Assembly (NCBI GenBank): GCA_027486835.1
Contig: JAIXOJ010000052.1
Coordinates: 1-64,000, forward strand
Origin: Chitinophagaceae bacterium
Lineage (GTDB): Bacteria; Bacteroidota; Bacteroidia; Chitinophagales; Chitinophagaceae
Direction of reading: 5' to 3'
DNA: 64,000 nt
Shown here piece after piece: positions 53,701 through 61,441 of the stretch; the stretch's first letter is position 1; the number at the start of each line of letters is the position of its first letter. The notes beneath the pieces were generated by a model, which saw only the letters and a list, made by a program, of their open reading frames with translations, ran no database searches and had not been told where the DNA came from. Both the position numbers and the translations under genes were made by a program.

Positions 53701-56697
53701 GAATGTCAAAAGAGTAGTTCCACAAAAATTTGTCAGTGTATAGGTGAGTATTGCAGTTCCATTTGCCTTACCAATGACTACGCCAGTAGTAGGTTGAATC
53801 TCTGCCACACTTGTATTATCAGAAACCCAATTTGTTGCTGGGATACCGTTAGTTATTAGCGTTGCTTCGCCTACACAAATATTACTTTTTCCAGTTAGAG
53901 GAGGTACGGTAGTAGGTAAAACTTCAACTGATAAGGTTGATGAAGCAGTACAATTATTTGCATCAGTCAAACTATAACTAACATTAGTATTCCCAGCCGA
54001 TACCCCAGTAATGTTACCCGTTGTTGGGTTAATAACAAGTATTGAAGAATTAGATGAAGCCCATGTACCTCCACTGGCAGTATTGGTTAATTGCTTACTA
54101 GCACCCACACATACAGACGTTGGGTCAGGCAAGATTGGCGGTACTATTGGAAGTGGATTTACCGTAAAATAAACCGTATCACTAAACACATCTTTAACCA
54201 ATGCACAAGGTGCACTGCTAGTTAATTTACAATATACATAATCACCAGTTGTGCTACCTGTATAGGTATAAGTTGCACCAAGTGATTGGGAAATACCATT
54301 TAGGTACCATTCATAAATAGGTGTTGGCCCTCCATTAGTAGGATTTGGACTAACAGTAGTAGTCGTATTAAAACATAATGTATCGGAATCTGCTGAAATC
54401 TTCACAGAAGGTGTAACACTAGACTGCACATTTATCACGAATGATTCAGTAATAGGATTCGGATCAGCACAACCAACACTACTTTTCATGATAAAGACAA
54501 CTGTATCTAGATTTACTGGAGTAGTATTTACATAAACCAATGGATTCCCGGTTGGTGTAACATCTGTAACGGGTTGACCAACACCAGCAGGGTGGAGTTC
54601 CCATTTATAAATTGGAGATATACCAAAGTTTGTTGGATTTGCTGTAAAAGTAACAGATGTGCCAAAACCTTCGCATATGTTCAATGGATCTTGTGTAACA
54701 TTACCAGCGGGAACGACTGGACCGAGTACCATTTGTTTGCACGCCTTCGCCGTATCTGGTCTTGCACATTTATCACTAGTATCTCTTACGTGTACACAAA
54801 CAACATCATCTGGTTTAATTGTTGCAGAATCAATATACAAAATACCTGTTACTCCCAATAAGACCACATCATTTTTTGTCCACCACAATATAGGTTTTAT
54901 TCCAGCAACCAAATTTGTTGTATCGGCAGTAAAAGTTATTGTATCAGAGTATGGAGGATTCGGACAGAGGTATTCTTGTGAGGCCTTAATTGTTACACTA
55001 GGAATTATCGTTTGTGTAACATGCATTGTAATAGTATTACTTATAGTGGTTGTATCTATTGGACATGTGTTTGTTTTGTTTGTGTATAAAACAGCCCTAA
55101 TTGAATCTAGGTCTCGCAGATAAGTGGAGTTTAAAGTACTAGGAAAACAATAAATTAAGTCGTTACCTGCATATATTGTATCAATTATCATTAATGGTGC
55201 TAAAGAATCTAAATTATGCATCCAACGAATTCCATACTTTACTGTGGTATCACTTAATGTAGTAGGTGTAAGTGTAGCAGTAAAGCATATTGTATCCGTA
55301 GAACAAACATTCGTATCAGAAGTACTAATGACTATTTTAGGAGGTGCGAGGCTATCTAGTGCTGTTAAAAAAATAAAGGTGGTATCTATAGGGTTCTTAA
55401 CACAGGGGATACTCGTAGTGTGAATGCACAATAATGTATCACTCGATTTTAAAGAAGAGTCAACATAGCAACTATCAAAAGAAACTCCTTTACCCTTCAA
55501 CTTACTAAACCAAACAAAATTATCAGATGGGCCAGAAGCTGGTGCTCCAAAAGCATGTGGAACTGGGGCTAGTTTAACAAAACTACCCTTACAATAATTA
55601 ACGTAATAACGAGTGGTATCAGAAACACCAAGTGTATCCGTTCCAAGAGAATCTATGGTAGGTTTATTAATGAAACCATCATATTTAACTAATGTTTTGA
55701 TAATTCCACCATCAGGGTAGATATTAACAGCAGTATATTTTAAATTTAATGTTTGAGGTATTCTGCATCTTAAAGTAGTTGATACATTCAACCGCACGCT
55801 GTCATCTTTCTTTAAAAAAGTATCTAAGCAAGCCGAAGTATAATTTGCAATAAGGGTATCATTAACATACCATTGGTACGAAAGATCAGTTGGTGAAATA
55901 TTACAAGTTACAATTCCACAAAAAGATAATTTAGTATTTGGGCAATATTTAATGGATGTATCAGAAGGTTGTACTTTCAAGGAAACACATAGACCTTCTA
56001 AAGCGCTTTTACGTCTTGAAGCCCACCAATCGCAAATAGATTCAGTTGTACAAAATCCAGGTGATTGTGTTCCACCATCCAGTAAACTGTCACGCCAAAG
56101 TGAAGTAGTGTTTATATAAGGAGGTAGTAAAGGTTCGACTAAAAAAATATTGTGGAAATCCTGAAGATTAAGCGCCGCAGGAGAATATAATATTGTGTCT
56201 TTAATTGGAATTACTGGAGGAGTGCTATCAATATTTTTTAACCAACTGACTGGAATCACCCTTGTATTGGCCCTTATTGTTCCAGTAGAATCATCCGCAA
56301 ATGTAATCGCATTATTCTTGTTTTTGTCATTATATATCAATATTACTGTTCCATAAGGAATAGAATCCCAGACATACTCATGAGGAAAAGAACTTTCGGG
56401 AAAATAATATTTACCTGAAGCAATACCTGGAATAGTATCCCCCTTATTTGTGTAATACTGCCTTCCATTTGGATCGTAAATCAACATCCTACTTAAGTCA
56501 GCGATACTATCACTTTTAATAGTGGAATCTTCCGAGCAAGTTTTTATACCATCAACAAATAATTCGATGTACTCTTTTCCAGGAACGGTACCCCTAGAAA
56601 TTTCTGTGGTAATTACTTTAAATTTTGAGGTTTGACCATAGCTTGTGATGCTGCAAGCGATACACAATAAAACAACGATGAAATAATTCTTTAGCAT
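50767..56697 (-). CDS. Giant surface adhesin with Ig-like (BIG2) repeats and type IX sorting domain
   Basis: A 1976-residue secreted protein with signal peptide FIVVLLCIACSITSYGQ. Residues from about 250 to 860 are beta-rich with PKD/Ig-like features and many paired cysteines. From about 890 to 1880 there are about 13 repeats of 70-80 residues, each with a GG-x-WTSS-x-x-x-IA-x-V and TG-x-VTG-x-x-x-G core, as in bacterial Ig-like group 2 domains. The C-terminus (KIYGKFINSLKLKIFSQWGQ, YETNDKDGSGWDGTFKG, QPVGVYVYVAEIV) is the gliding-motility-associated type B sorting domain. It heads the operon with the PorP/SprF and OmpA-family genes. Role: adhesion or motility filament. Confidence 0.92.
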   Translation of the reverse strand: MLKNYFIVVLLCIACSITSYGQTSKFKVITTEISRGTVPGKEYIELFVDGIKTCSEDSTIKSDSIADLSRMLIYDPNGRQYYTNKGDTIPGIASGKYYFPESSFPHEYVWDSIPYGTVILIYNDKNKNNAITFADDSTGTIRANTRVIPVSWLKNIDSTPPVIPIKDTILYSPAALNLQDFHNIFLVEPLLPPYINTTSLWRDSLLDGGTQSPGFCTTESICDWWASRRKSALEGLCVSLKVQPSDTSIKYCPNTKLSFCGIVTCNISPTDLSYQWYVNDTLIANYTSACLDTFLKKDDSVRLNVSTTLRCRIPQTLNLKYTAVNIYPDGGIIKTLVKYDGFINKPTIDSLGTDTLGVSDTTRYYVNYCKGSFVKLAPVPHAFGAPASGPSDNFVWFSKLKGKGVSFDSCYVDSSLKSSDTLLCIHTTSIPCVKNPIDTTFIFLTALDSLAPPKIVISTSDTNVCSTDTICFTATLTPTTLSDTTVKYGIRWMHNLDSLAPLMIIDTIYAGNDLIYCFPSTLNSTYLRDLDSIRAVLYTNKTNTCPIDTTTISNTITMHVTQTIIPSVTIKASQEYLCPNPPYSDTITFTADTTNLVAGIKPILWWTKNDVVLLGVTGILYIDSATIKPDDVVCVHVRDTSDKCARPDTAKACKQMVLGPVVPAGNVTQDPLNICEGFGTSVTFTANPTNFGISPIYKWELHPAGVGQPVTDVTPTGNPLVYVNTTPVNLDTVVFIMKSSVGCADPNPITESFVINVQSSVTPSVKISADSDTLCFNTTTTVSPNPTNGGPTPIYEWYLNGISQSLGATYTYTGSTTGDYVYCKLTSSAPCALVKDVFSDTVYFTVNPLPIVPPILPDPTSVCVGASKQLTNTASGGTWASSNSSILVINPTTGNITGVSAGNTNVSYSLTDANNCTASSTLSVEVLPTTVPPLTGKSNICVGEATLITNGIPATNWVSDNTSVAEIQPTTGVVIGKANGTAILTYTLTNFCGTTLLTFPINVGVPPLPTISGQNVLCNINDNTTLQSTTLGGTWTSSDPTVAQIDPNNGVVTAKGFGTTNITYSVTNDCGTTPATLLFTVGSPLVNEIQGVNTICTGFFTQLTNTTAGGTWSSSNPSIATVDLITDPGKVEGLSSGNVTISYTVTNSCGTTVKNFAITVQNGPPVNAIIVPDSIICINQTTTLSHPTSGGLWTSSNSAIAEVDPASGTVTGKTNGDVEISYTLNNGCGKVVVKTNIHVGSPIIGAYTFKNPICVNEVTTITNDTKGATTYLWISLNQGVATFIPPVIGQIVGVAAGNASIFYIATNKCGATNDNSAVLTVIGLPKIAAIKGKDSLCVNEASIYTNDTTKGVWALSDTNIAKIDSVTGLVTAIQSGIDTVKYTVVNSNGCSNTVVKAIILNALPVIQPIAGKLNACFNRTTLLTNPTPNGLWSSSIPAIADFQDKTIGSLYGFVNGVTKVTYTVVNQFGCINKVDTTIAVNPIPNVDSIKGVDSVCVNSSIVLTNATKGGVWTATPSSIATMSQDIVTGNGIIKGLTNGIATAYYTVTVLGCDSIASFKVKVDTNNVAEIVGANIICVGGTTQLTNATMGGVGTWINTNNGNSFVDSNLGIVTGVKNGLDTIKYSYKNNCGITVKTFPMTIGKPPVQPIIGRDSICVGTSVVLTNPTSGGIWTNDSLSLLMVDLGSGKITAMKAGLDSVRYTVTGIGGCSTVVAKAIRVIDLPNVNVTPLLKDICKGDSLQFASSPIGGVWTSVNTSIATVDANGFVKGVAPGSTQINYVYTDVLTTCINSGFSKVNIIAPPVIGNITYGNNDSTKLHVGLTLQLSDTTIGGIWSTSQPIIANVDNFGKVTALAVGQSDIFYKVANSIGCVDSAKITITVLNQLNDLYIPNYLYPLSTNVDNKKFKIYGKFINSLKLKIFSQWGQLIYETNDKDGSGWDGTFKGKEQPVGVYVYVAEIVLKSGETITKKGAVNLIR

Positions 56698-56881
56698 AAA
56701 ACAATTATTGAATTACCAACGAAAGTATTAATAAAACTAACAGTTCAGCTAAGAATTTTAAAAAAATCGGTAATAATGGATGAAAAAGCTAATTCTCCTC
56801 CCTAATTTAAGGTGTTATTAAAATAAAAGCAGCATTTTACAATAAAATACTTAGTGTTAGGAGTTAAAACTATCGACAGAA

Positions 56882-57169
56882 TTATCTTGATGTAGCCACA
56901 AATTTGAAGATGAAAATTGTGAGCAAAAGCAGCCCAGTAAGGATATAAAAAATTAGTGTAGCTGGATTGTGCAATCGTTTAAACTTAACCCATCGTTCTA
57001 ATTGTTCGTCTCTAATTGCGTATTTTCCGTAGTAGTTGAAAAAATTATTGAAAGCATATTTCGGTCTATTTGGTTTATACCATAATAATATTATAACCTT
57101 AATCACACTCACTATCAATATAAAGTAAATACCGTATTGATTTATAAAAAGAAGGAAATCATCAATCAT
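56882..57169 (-). CDS. Small two-span membrane protein
   Basis: A 95-residue protein with two hydrophobic segments (FILIVSVIKVIILLWY at about 15-30 and TLIFYILTGLLLLTIFIFKF at about 71-90) linked by a basic, aromatic loop containing FNYYGKYAIRDEQLERWVKF. It lies between the LysM gene and the adhesin gene on the minus strand, 72 bases after the LysM start. No family recognised; coding status supported by membrane pattern and ATG. Confidence 0.6.
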   Translation of the reverse strand: MIDDFLLFINQYGIYFILIVSVIKVIILLWYKPNRPKYAFNNFFNYYGKYAIRDEQLERWVKFKRLHNPATLIFYILTGLLLLTIFIFKFVATSR

Positions 57170-57241
57170 AAAAACTCAATCAGTTATTTTGGCGGTGAAG
57201 ATAGCCGCAGCCATACTCGTCTCGTTTTCTTTAAGTCAATT

Positions 57242-58609
57242 TTAATAATTCACTGTAATGGGAAATTTACCGTCAACATTCAACACTGCTGCTGCTGCTG
57301 AATTTACACGGAGTAGATAACCTGTATCGGCTTTTACGGGAGGTAATGGGCCAATTACTTTTGCACAAATACTTTTATTGTTGTAAGTAATTCTCAAAAT
57401 GGTGCCTTGCGGAATGTCGTTGATTAGCACATAATATTTCTTATCTGTCCAACCACTGCCGGATGATTTAAAATAACCCCCATCTCCTGTTATTGGATTG
57501 TTAGCCGTATCATTTCTATTGAAATAAGCCGCAAAAAAGCCTTCTTGGTTTACGTACTTTGAATTGGATGGATCCAGAATTGGTTCTGACTGGGTCATCA
57601 TTTTTTCCACTGCTTTTTTGGTAGATAAACTATCTGACCCCACAAATATGGATTTTACCATCTCCATTAGCGTGTCTTTTTTTTGGACAACTGTATCCTT
57701 CTTTACGGTAGATGGAAAAGTGCGAAGCACTGAATCCTTTGTACTTATTTTTAAGGAGGGTGTGTCTATAAATACAGGTAGTATTTTTTTGACCAACGTG
57801 TCTTGATTAATCTTAGGCCAAACAGTATCTTTTTGTTTTACAGGTAATGAATCACTCTTTTTAAAACCTTGCGAAAGGTTGGGTAATACTTTGGTTGCTG
57901 GTGCTGGTGGAGGGCTAACTATTTGTTTTTTTACTGTTGCTGTGTCAATAGGTTTTGGTTTAGTAGGTGTTTGCACTATTTGTGGAACCAGGGCTTTATC
58001 AGATGGTGTTTTCCCGTTTGGTGTTGCAGGTATTGCTGCTTTTACATGAATTAATAATTTCTTGCCCACATTTACTTTATCGGTGGCCATACTGTTCCAT
58101 CGCATTACCTGCGGTTCAGTTACATTGAACTTCTTGGCAATTTTAAAAATATTGTCTCCTTTTTCCACCTTGTATTCAATAATGCTTTCTTCCCCTTGTT
58201 CTAGTGGTTGCATTTGCTTGGAATCACGAGGCTCTTCTGCAACTGCCGTCTTATTTTTAGTTTCCACTTTTTTGTCCTCCCCCTTTTTTTCAATGGCCTG
58301 TTTGGGGATATTGATTGGTTTTGGGGTTGATTTGACCAAGGTGTCTTTAATAGGAGTTGGTTTAGAAACTGGTTCTACATTTTCTATTTTTTTAGCCAAG
58401 GGTATCTTAATTACCTGTCCTGTTTTTAACTTGCTTTTACTATCCATGCCATTTAATCGCATGATATCACCAACGGTAGTCTGATTTGTTTTGGCCAAAG
58501 CAAAGAGGGTTTCGCCTTCTTTAATGGTGTGTTCAATAAAATTATTTTGCTGCGCATTTACTGTTGACAACATTAAAAACAACACCCAAAAACAAATAAA
58601 CCTTACCAT
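57242..58609 (-). CDS. Secreted LysM-repeat protein with a C-terminal RlpA-like domain
   Basis: A 455-residue exported protein with signal peptide MVRFICFWVLFLMLSTVNAQ. Two LysM domains, at about 25-70 (IKEGETLFALAKTNQTTVGD) and 150-195 (VEKGDNIFKIAKKFNVTE), should bind peptidoglycan. A long Pro/Lys/Thr linker with repeated valine-lysine-aspartate-threonine runs follows. The last 100 residues (YYVLINDIPQGTILRITYNN, KVIGPLPPVKADTGYLLRVN) resemble the double-psi beta-barrel of RlpA-like proteins. ATG 58609 is preferred over 58630 because the longer form adds seven residues before the signal peptide. Starts 48 bases after the stop of the RNA methyltransferase gene upstream, so they may share a transcript. 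Confidence 0.8.
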   Translation of the reverse strand: MVRFICFWVLFLMLSTVNAQQNNFIEHTIKEGETLFALAKTNQTTVGDIMRLNGMDSKSKLKTGQVIKIPLAKKIENVEPVSKPTPIKDTLVKSTPKPINIPKQAIEKKGEDKKVETKNKTAVAEEPRDSKQMQPLEQGEESIIEYKVEKGDNIFKIAKKFNVTEPQVMRWNSMATDKVNVGKKLLIHVKAAIPATPNGKTPSDKALVPQIVQTPTKPKPIDTATVKKQIVSPPPAPATKVLPNLSQGFKKSDSLPVKQKDTVWPKINQDTLVKKILPVFIDTPSLKISTKDSVLRTFPSTVKKDTVVQKKDTLMEMVKSIFVGSDSLSTKKAVEKMMTQSEPILDPSNSKYVNQEGFFAAYFNRNDTANNPITGDGGYFKSSGSGWTDKKYYVLINDIPQGTILRITYNNKSICAKVIGPLPPVKADTGYLLRVNSAAAAVLNVDGKFPITVNY

Positions 58610-58657
58610 TTTTTTTCCTCCAGTCCGCATAAATAATTGTATAGATAAAGAGTAAAA

Positions 58658-60082
58658 TTAGTCTTTTAATATTCTCCAAGAAGTGGGATAATAATTATTG
58701 ATTCTGTTGGGCAATATTTTTAACCACCCCAAAGCCAATCCTTGGTAGCAGGCCAAGTTCCACCCATGCGCCCCCTCCACTTGCATTTCTTGCCGTTTGA
58801 GGTACAATAATGCTTGATCTTTAGAAAAATGAGTACATACAATGGATGACTTATCTAACCCCTGATACATGGCTACCTGGTGATGAGGAATGCAATCTTT
58901 TCCCTTTACTTCACCCAAAGTGATTCCCGCATTTTTTATGTATAAGTGTTGAACAAGCGTTTCTAATGCCTCTTTCCATTGCAAGGGAAACCAATTTATT
59001 TCTTGCCCTTGCTTAAACATAAAATAGTCAGCGGGCATAGGTATAAATGCATTACAAATAGCTGCTTCTTGTTTGGAAGGAATAGCCATGAATTTGTTGC
59101 CCCCCATCACTGTGGGTTGATTACTGTTTGCCTTTCGAACCGCGGCCATATAAAACCCTTCTCCATCCACCAAATGAGGGTAAAACCGATAGCCATAACC
59201 CCCTAATTGTGGAGAAAGGGTTTCCACAATACCTGATTGAGCATTTAGTTGAATAGTAGTGGAAGGGAGCGCTTCCAAAATAGTATCTACCACTGCTTCA
59301 TTTTCCACTGGGCTAAAACTACAAGTAGAATAAATCAACAGCCCGCCTTCTTTTAAGGCAGGCCATACATCTGTAACAATGCGTATCTGCCTTTTGCTAC
59401 AGAGGGCAACCTGCTCTACACTCCACTCTTGAACCGCATTGGCATCTTTTCTAAAAAGACCACTCCCGCTACAAGGGGCATCGATGATGATTACATCGAA
59501 AAAACCAGTTAAAGCAGCAAAATGGGATGGGTCGTTATTGGTAACCACCAAGTGGCCACTCCCCCATTTGATGGTATTTTCTACTAAAATGCTAGCCCTA
59601 GATTTAATCACTTCATTGGAAACCAATAAGCTTTTTTGAAAAAAACTAGAGAGTAAAGTGGTTTTTCCACCCGGGGCTGCACAGAGATCGAGTACAATCA
59701 ACCCATCTACTGTGGTCGTGATACACTGCGCCAAAGCCGACCAAAGAAACATGCTGCTTGCTTCTTGCACATAATAAGCTCCCGCATGAAACAAAGGATC
59801 ATGTGTAAACGAAGGACGTTGGTGCAAATAATAGCCAAGAGGACACCAAGGTACTGGCTTATGTTCCGCCAATGCTGGATGGGTTTGTACAAATGCTGCT
59901 GTTCCTACCCTATCATTTTTATCCTCAGATTGATTGGTTGAAGGAATTTGATACTGTGCAATTTTTACTTGATTAAGTCGAATAGACGTGTGGGGAACCA
60001 CACCATCATGGGCTGCGATGAAAGCTTTTTCATCATAACCGACTACACCATGCATAGATTCTAGCAATTCTGAGGGGAGCAT
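58658..60082 (-). CDS. RsmF-like rRNA cytosine-C5 methyltransferase (NOP2/Sun family)
   Basis: A 474-residue enzyme that uses S-adenosylmethionine to methylate C5 of cytosine in rRNA. Motifs: VLDLCAAPGGKTTLLSSFF (cofactor site, about 130-148), VTNNDPSHF, IIDAPCSGSGLFRKD (motif IV with its cysteine), and IYSTCSFSPVENEAVVD (motif VI with the catalytic cysteine). The C-terminal 150 residues (YFMFKQGQEINWFPLQW, GKDCIPHHQVAMYQGLD) match the extra RNA-binding region of RsmF/YebU-like proteins, and the length agrees. Which cytosine it modifies is inferred only at family level. Confidence 0.9.
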   Translation of the reverse strand: MLPSELLESMHGVVGYDEKAFIAAHDGVVPHTSIRLNQVKIAQYQIPSTNQSEDKNDRVGTAAFVQTHPALAEHKPVPWCPLGYYLHQRPSFTHDPLFHAGAYYVQEASSMFLWSALAQCITTTVDGLIVLDLCAAPGGKTTLLSSFFQKSLLVSNEVIKSRASILVENTIKWGSGHLVVTNNDPSHFAALTGFFDVIIIDAPCSGSGLFRKDANAVQEWSVEQVALCSKRQIRIVTDVWPALKEGGLLIYSTCSFSPVENEAVVDTILEALPSTTIQLNAQSGIVETLSPQLGGYGYRFYPHLVDGEGFYMAAVRKANSNQPTVMGGNKFMAIPSKQEAAICNAFIPMPADYFMFKQGQEINWFPLQWKEALETLVQHLYIKNAGITLGEVKGKDCIPHHQVAMYQGLDKSSIVCTHFSKDQALLYLKRQEMQVEGAHGWNLACYQGLALGWLKILPNRINNYYPTSWRILKD

Positions 60083-60418
60083 AGTGCGAATATAATAGGG
60101 TGAAATGGGTGGTGGCTACTTTTTTAGAATTTTTATTCGCTTACTTATTTTTATGAGACAATCGAGCATCAACCTCCCAAAAGCTATTGGTTCTCAGTAG
60201 GATCTAACTATGGTGTATCCTAACAGCATCTTTTTTCAAGTTTTTGATAGATAAGACAAGCCTAGTTTTTTCACTTAGTGATTAAGCAAGTAAGCCTCCT
60301 AATAATATCTCTTTTTATGTGTCGAATTTATTGTACCAAACTTAGCACCTATTTTAGACAAGATAGTTTCTGTTTCACTCAATTTAATTAATAAAAATAA
60401 ACTACGCAATTTAACATA

Positions 60419-60880
60419 CCTATCTCAGAAACTTCGGAGACTTCCGCTGTACTTCACGAGCCTATCCCAGAAAGTTGGGAGGCATCCGCTGTAATTTCCG
60501 AGCCTATCCCAGAAAGCTGGGAGGCATCCGCTGTAATTTCCGAGCCTATCCCGGAAAGTTGGGAGGCATCCGCTGTAATTTCCGAACCTATCCCAAAAAG
60601 TTGGGAGGCATCCGATGTAACTTCCGAGCCTATCCCAAAAAGTTGGGAGGCATCCGCTGTAACTTCCGAGCCTATCCCAGAAAGTTTGGAGGCATTCGCT
60701 GTAATTTCCGAGCCTATCCCAAAAAGTTGGGAGGCATCCGCTTTAACTTCCGAGCCTACCCCGAAAAGTTGGGAGGCATACGCTGTAATTCACGTGCCTA
60801 TCCAAGAAACTTCGGAGGCATGCGCTAAAATTCACGTGCCTATCCAAGGAAATTCGGAAGCATCACTGATTTTTACTAGC
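60419..60880. repeat. 42-bp minisatellite, eleven copies
   Basis: CCTATC-type starts fall at 60419, 60461, 60503, 60545, 60587, 60629, 60671, 60713, 60755, 60797 and 60839, exactly 42 bp apart. The unit contains CCCAGAAAGTTGGG (a CCCA/TGGG inverted repeat), GAGGCATCCGCTGTAA and TTCCGAG; the end copies are more diverged. More than one plus-strand frame is open because 42 is 14 codons, but none has a credible start or signal, so I treat it as non-coding. The rest of the 60083-61441 spacer holds only the repeats listed next. Confidence 0.93.
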
Positions 60881-60910
60881 CTTTCGATTGAACATTTTAA
60901 GTAACCACAT

Positions 60911-61060
60911 GAAGCTTTTCAAGACTCGCCAGAAGTCTTCAGAAACTACTTTGAAGTCTTGGGGTACTAGCCTGAAGATTTCCTATAGTTGATTGAAGCT
61001 TTAGGACACCCGTTTGAAGCATTCCGATACTCGTTTGAAGCACTCCGATGGACATTTGTA
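60911..61060. repeat. Degenerate 21-bp array with invariant GAAG
   Basis: GAAG occurs at 60911, 60932, 60953, 60974, 60995, 61016 and 61037, exactly 21 bp apart, mostly as TTGAAG or TTTGAAG. The bases between are poorly conserved except the last two units (TTTGAAGCATTCCGATACTCG-like). The core is the complement of the CTTC core in the 21-bp arrays at 23.4 and 35.6 kb, so this is probably the same family in the opposite orientation. Confidence 0.75.
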
Positions 61061-61376
61061 CCGATTTTTTGGGTTTACAATAGCTTTTTATGGCCATTTC
61101 AAGACAATTTGTCAGTATCCAAAAGTTTTACTCAACTGCTCACTTTCATTGGTTTTATCATTTTTTACTACTACAACATACGCTAATTGGGTATAACATT
61201 CCAATTGATTGAACGGATAAGCACAAGATTTTTTGCCACTAAGTAAAGATTCAAAAGGTGAGTATTGATAATATTTAGCTTTCTGCTCAAATGCCTATCT
61301 ACATGTTGCAATCAATTTTGAAACACAACCTTGCAACAATGCAACTGATTACAACAATAATTACAAGCTAAAATTG

Positions 61377-61412
61377 TTTTGCTTTTGCTTTTGCTTTTGC
61401 TTTTGCTTTTTT
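61377..61412. repeat. Hexanucleotide repeat (TTTTGC)5 upstream of a surface-protein gene
   Basis: Five perfect TTTTGC units at 61377-61406 followed by six T. The tract ends 30 bases before the ATG at 61442. Each unit contains TTTG, the -33 element used in this phylum, so slippage could change promoter spacing. Confidence 0.9.
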
Positions 61413-61441
61413 CTAACGATTTCAAAACCCTTTGCTTACGT

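Noticed and set aside
54574-55123. Plus-strand frames of 95 and 154 residues inside the adhesin gene
   Set aside because: Antisense shadows of the minus-strand adhesin, whose frame and domain repeats are continuous.
60475-60904. Open frames of 117 and 72 residues with a 14-residue repeat
   Set aside because: Produced by the 42-bp unit; starts are alternative codons inside the repeat, and more than one frame is open equally, so there is no coding preference.
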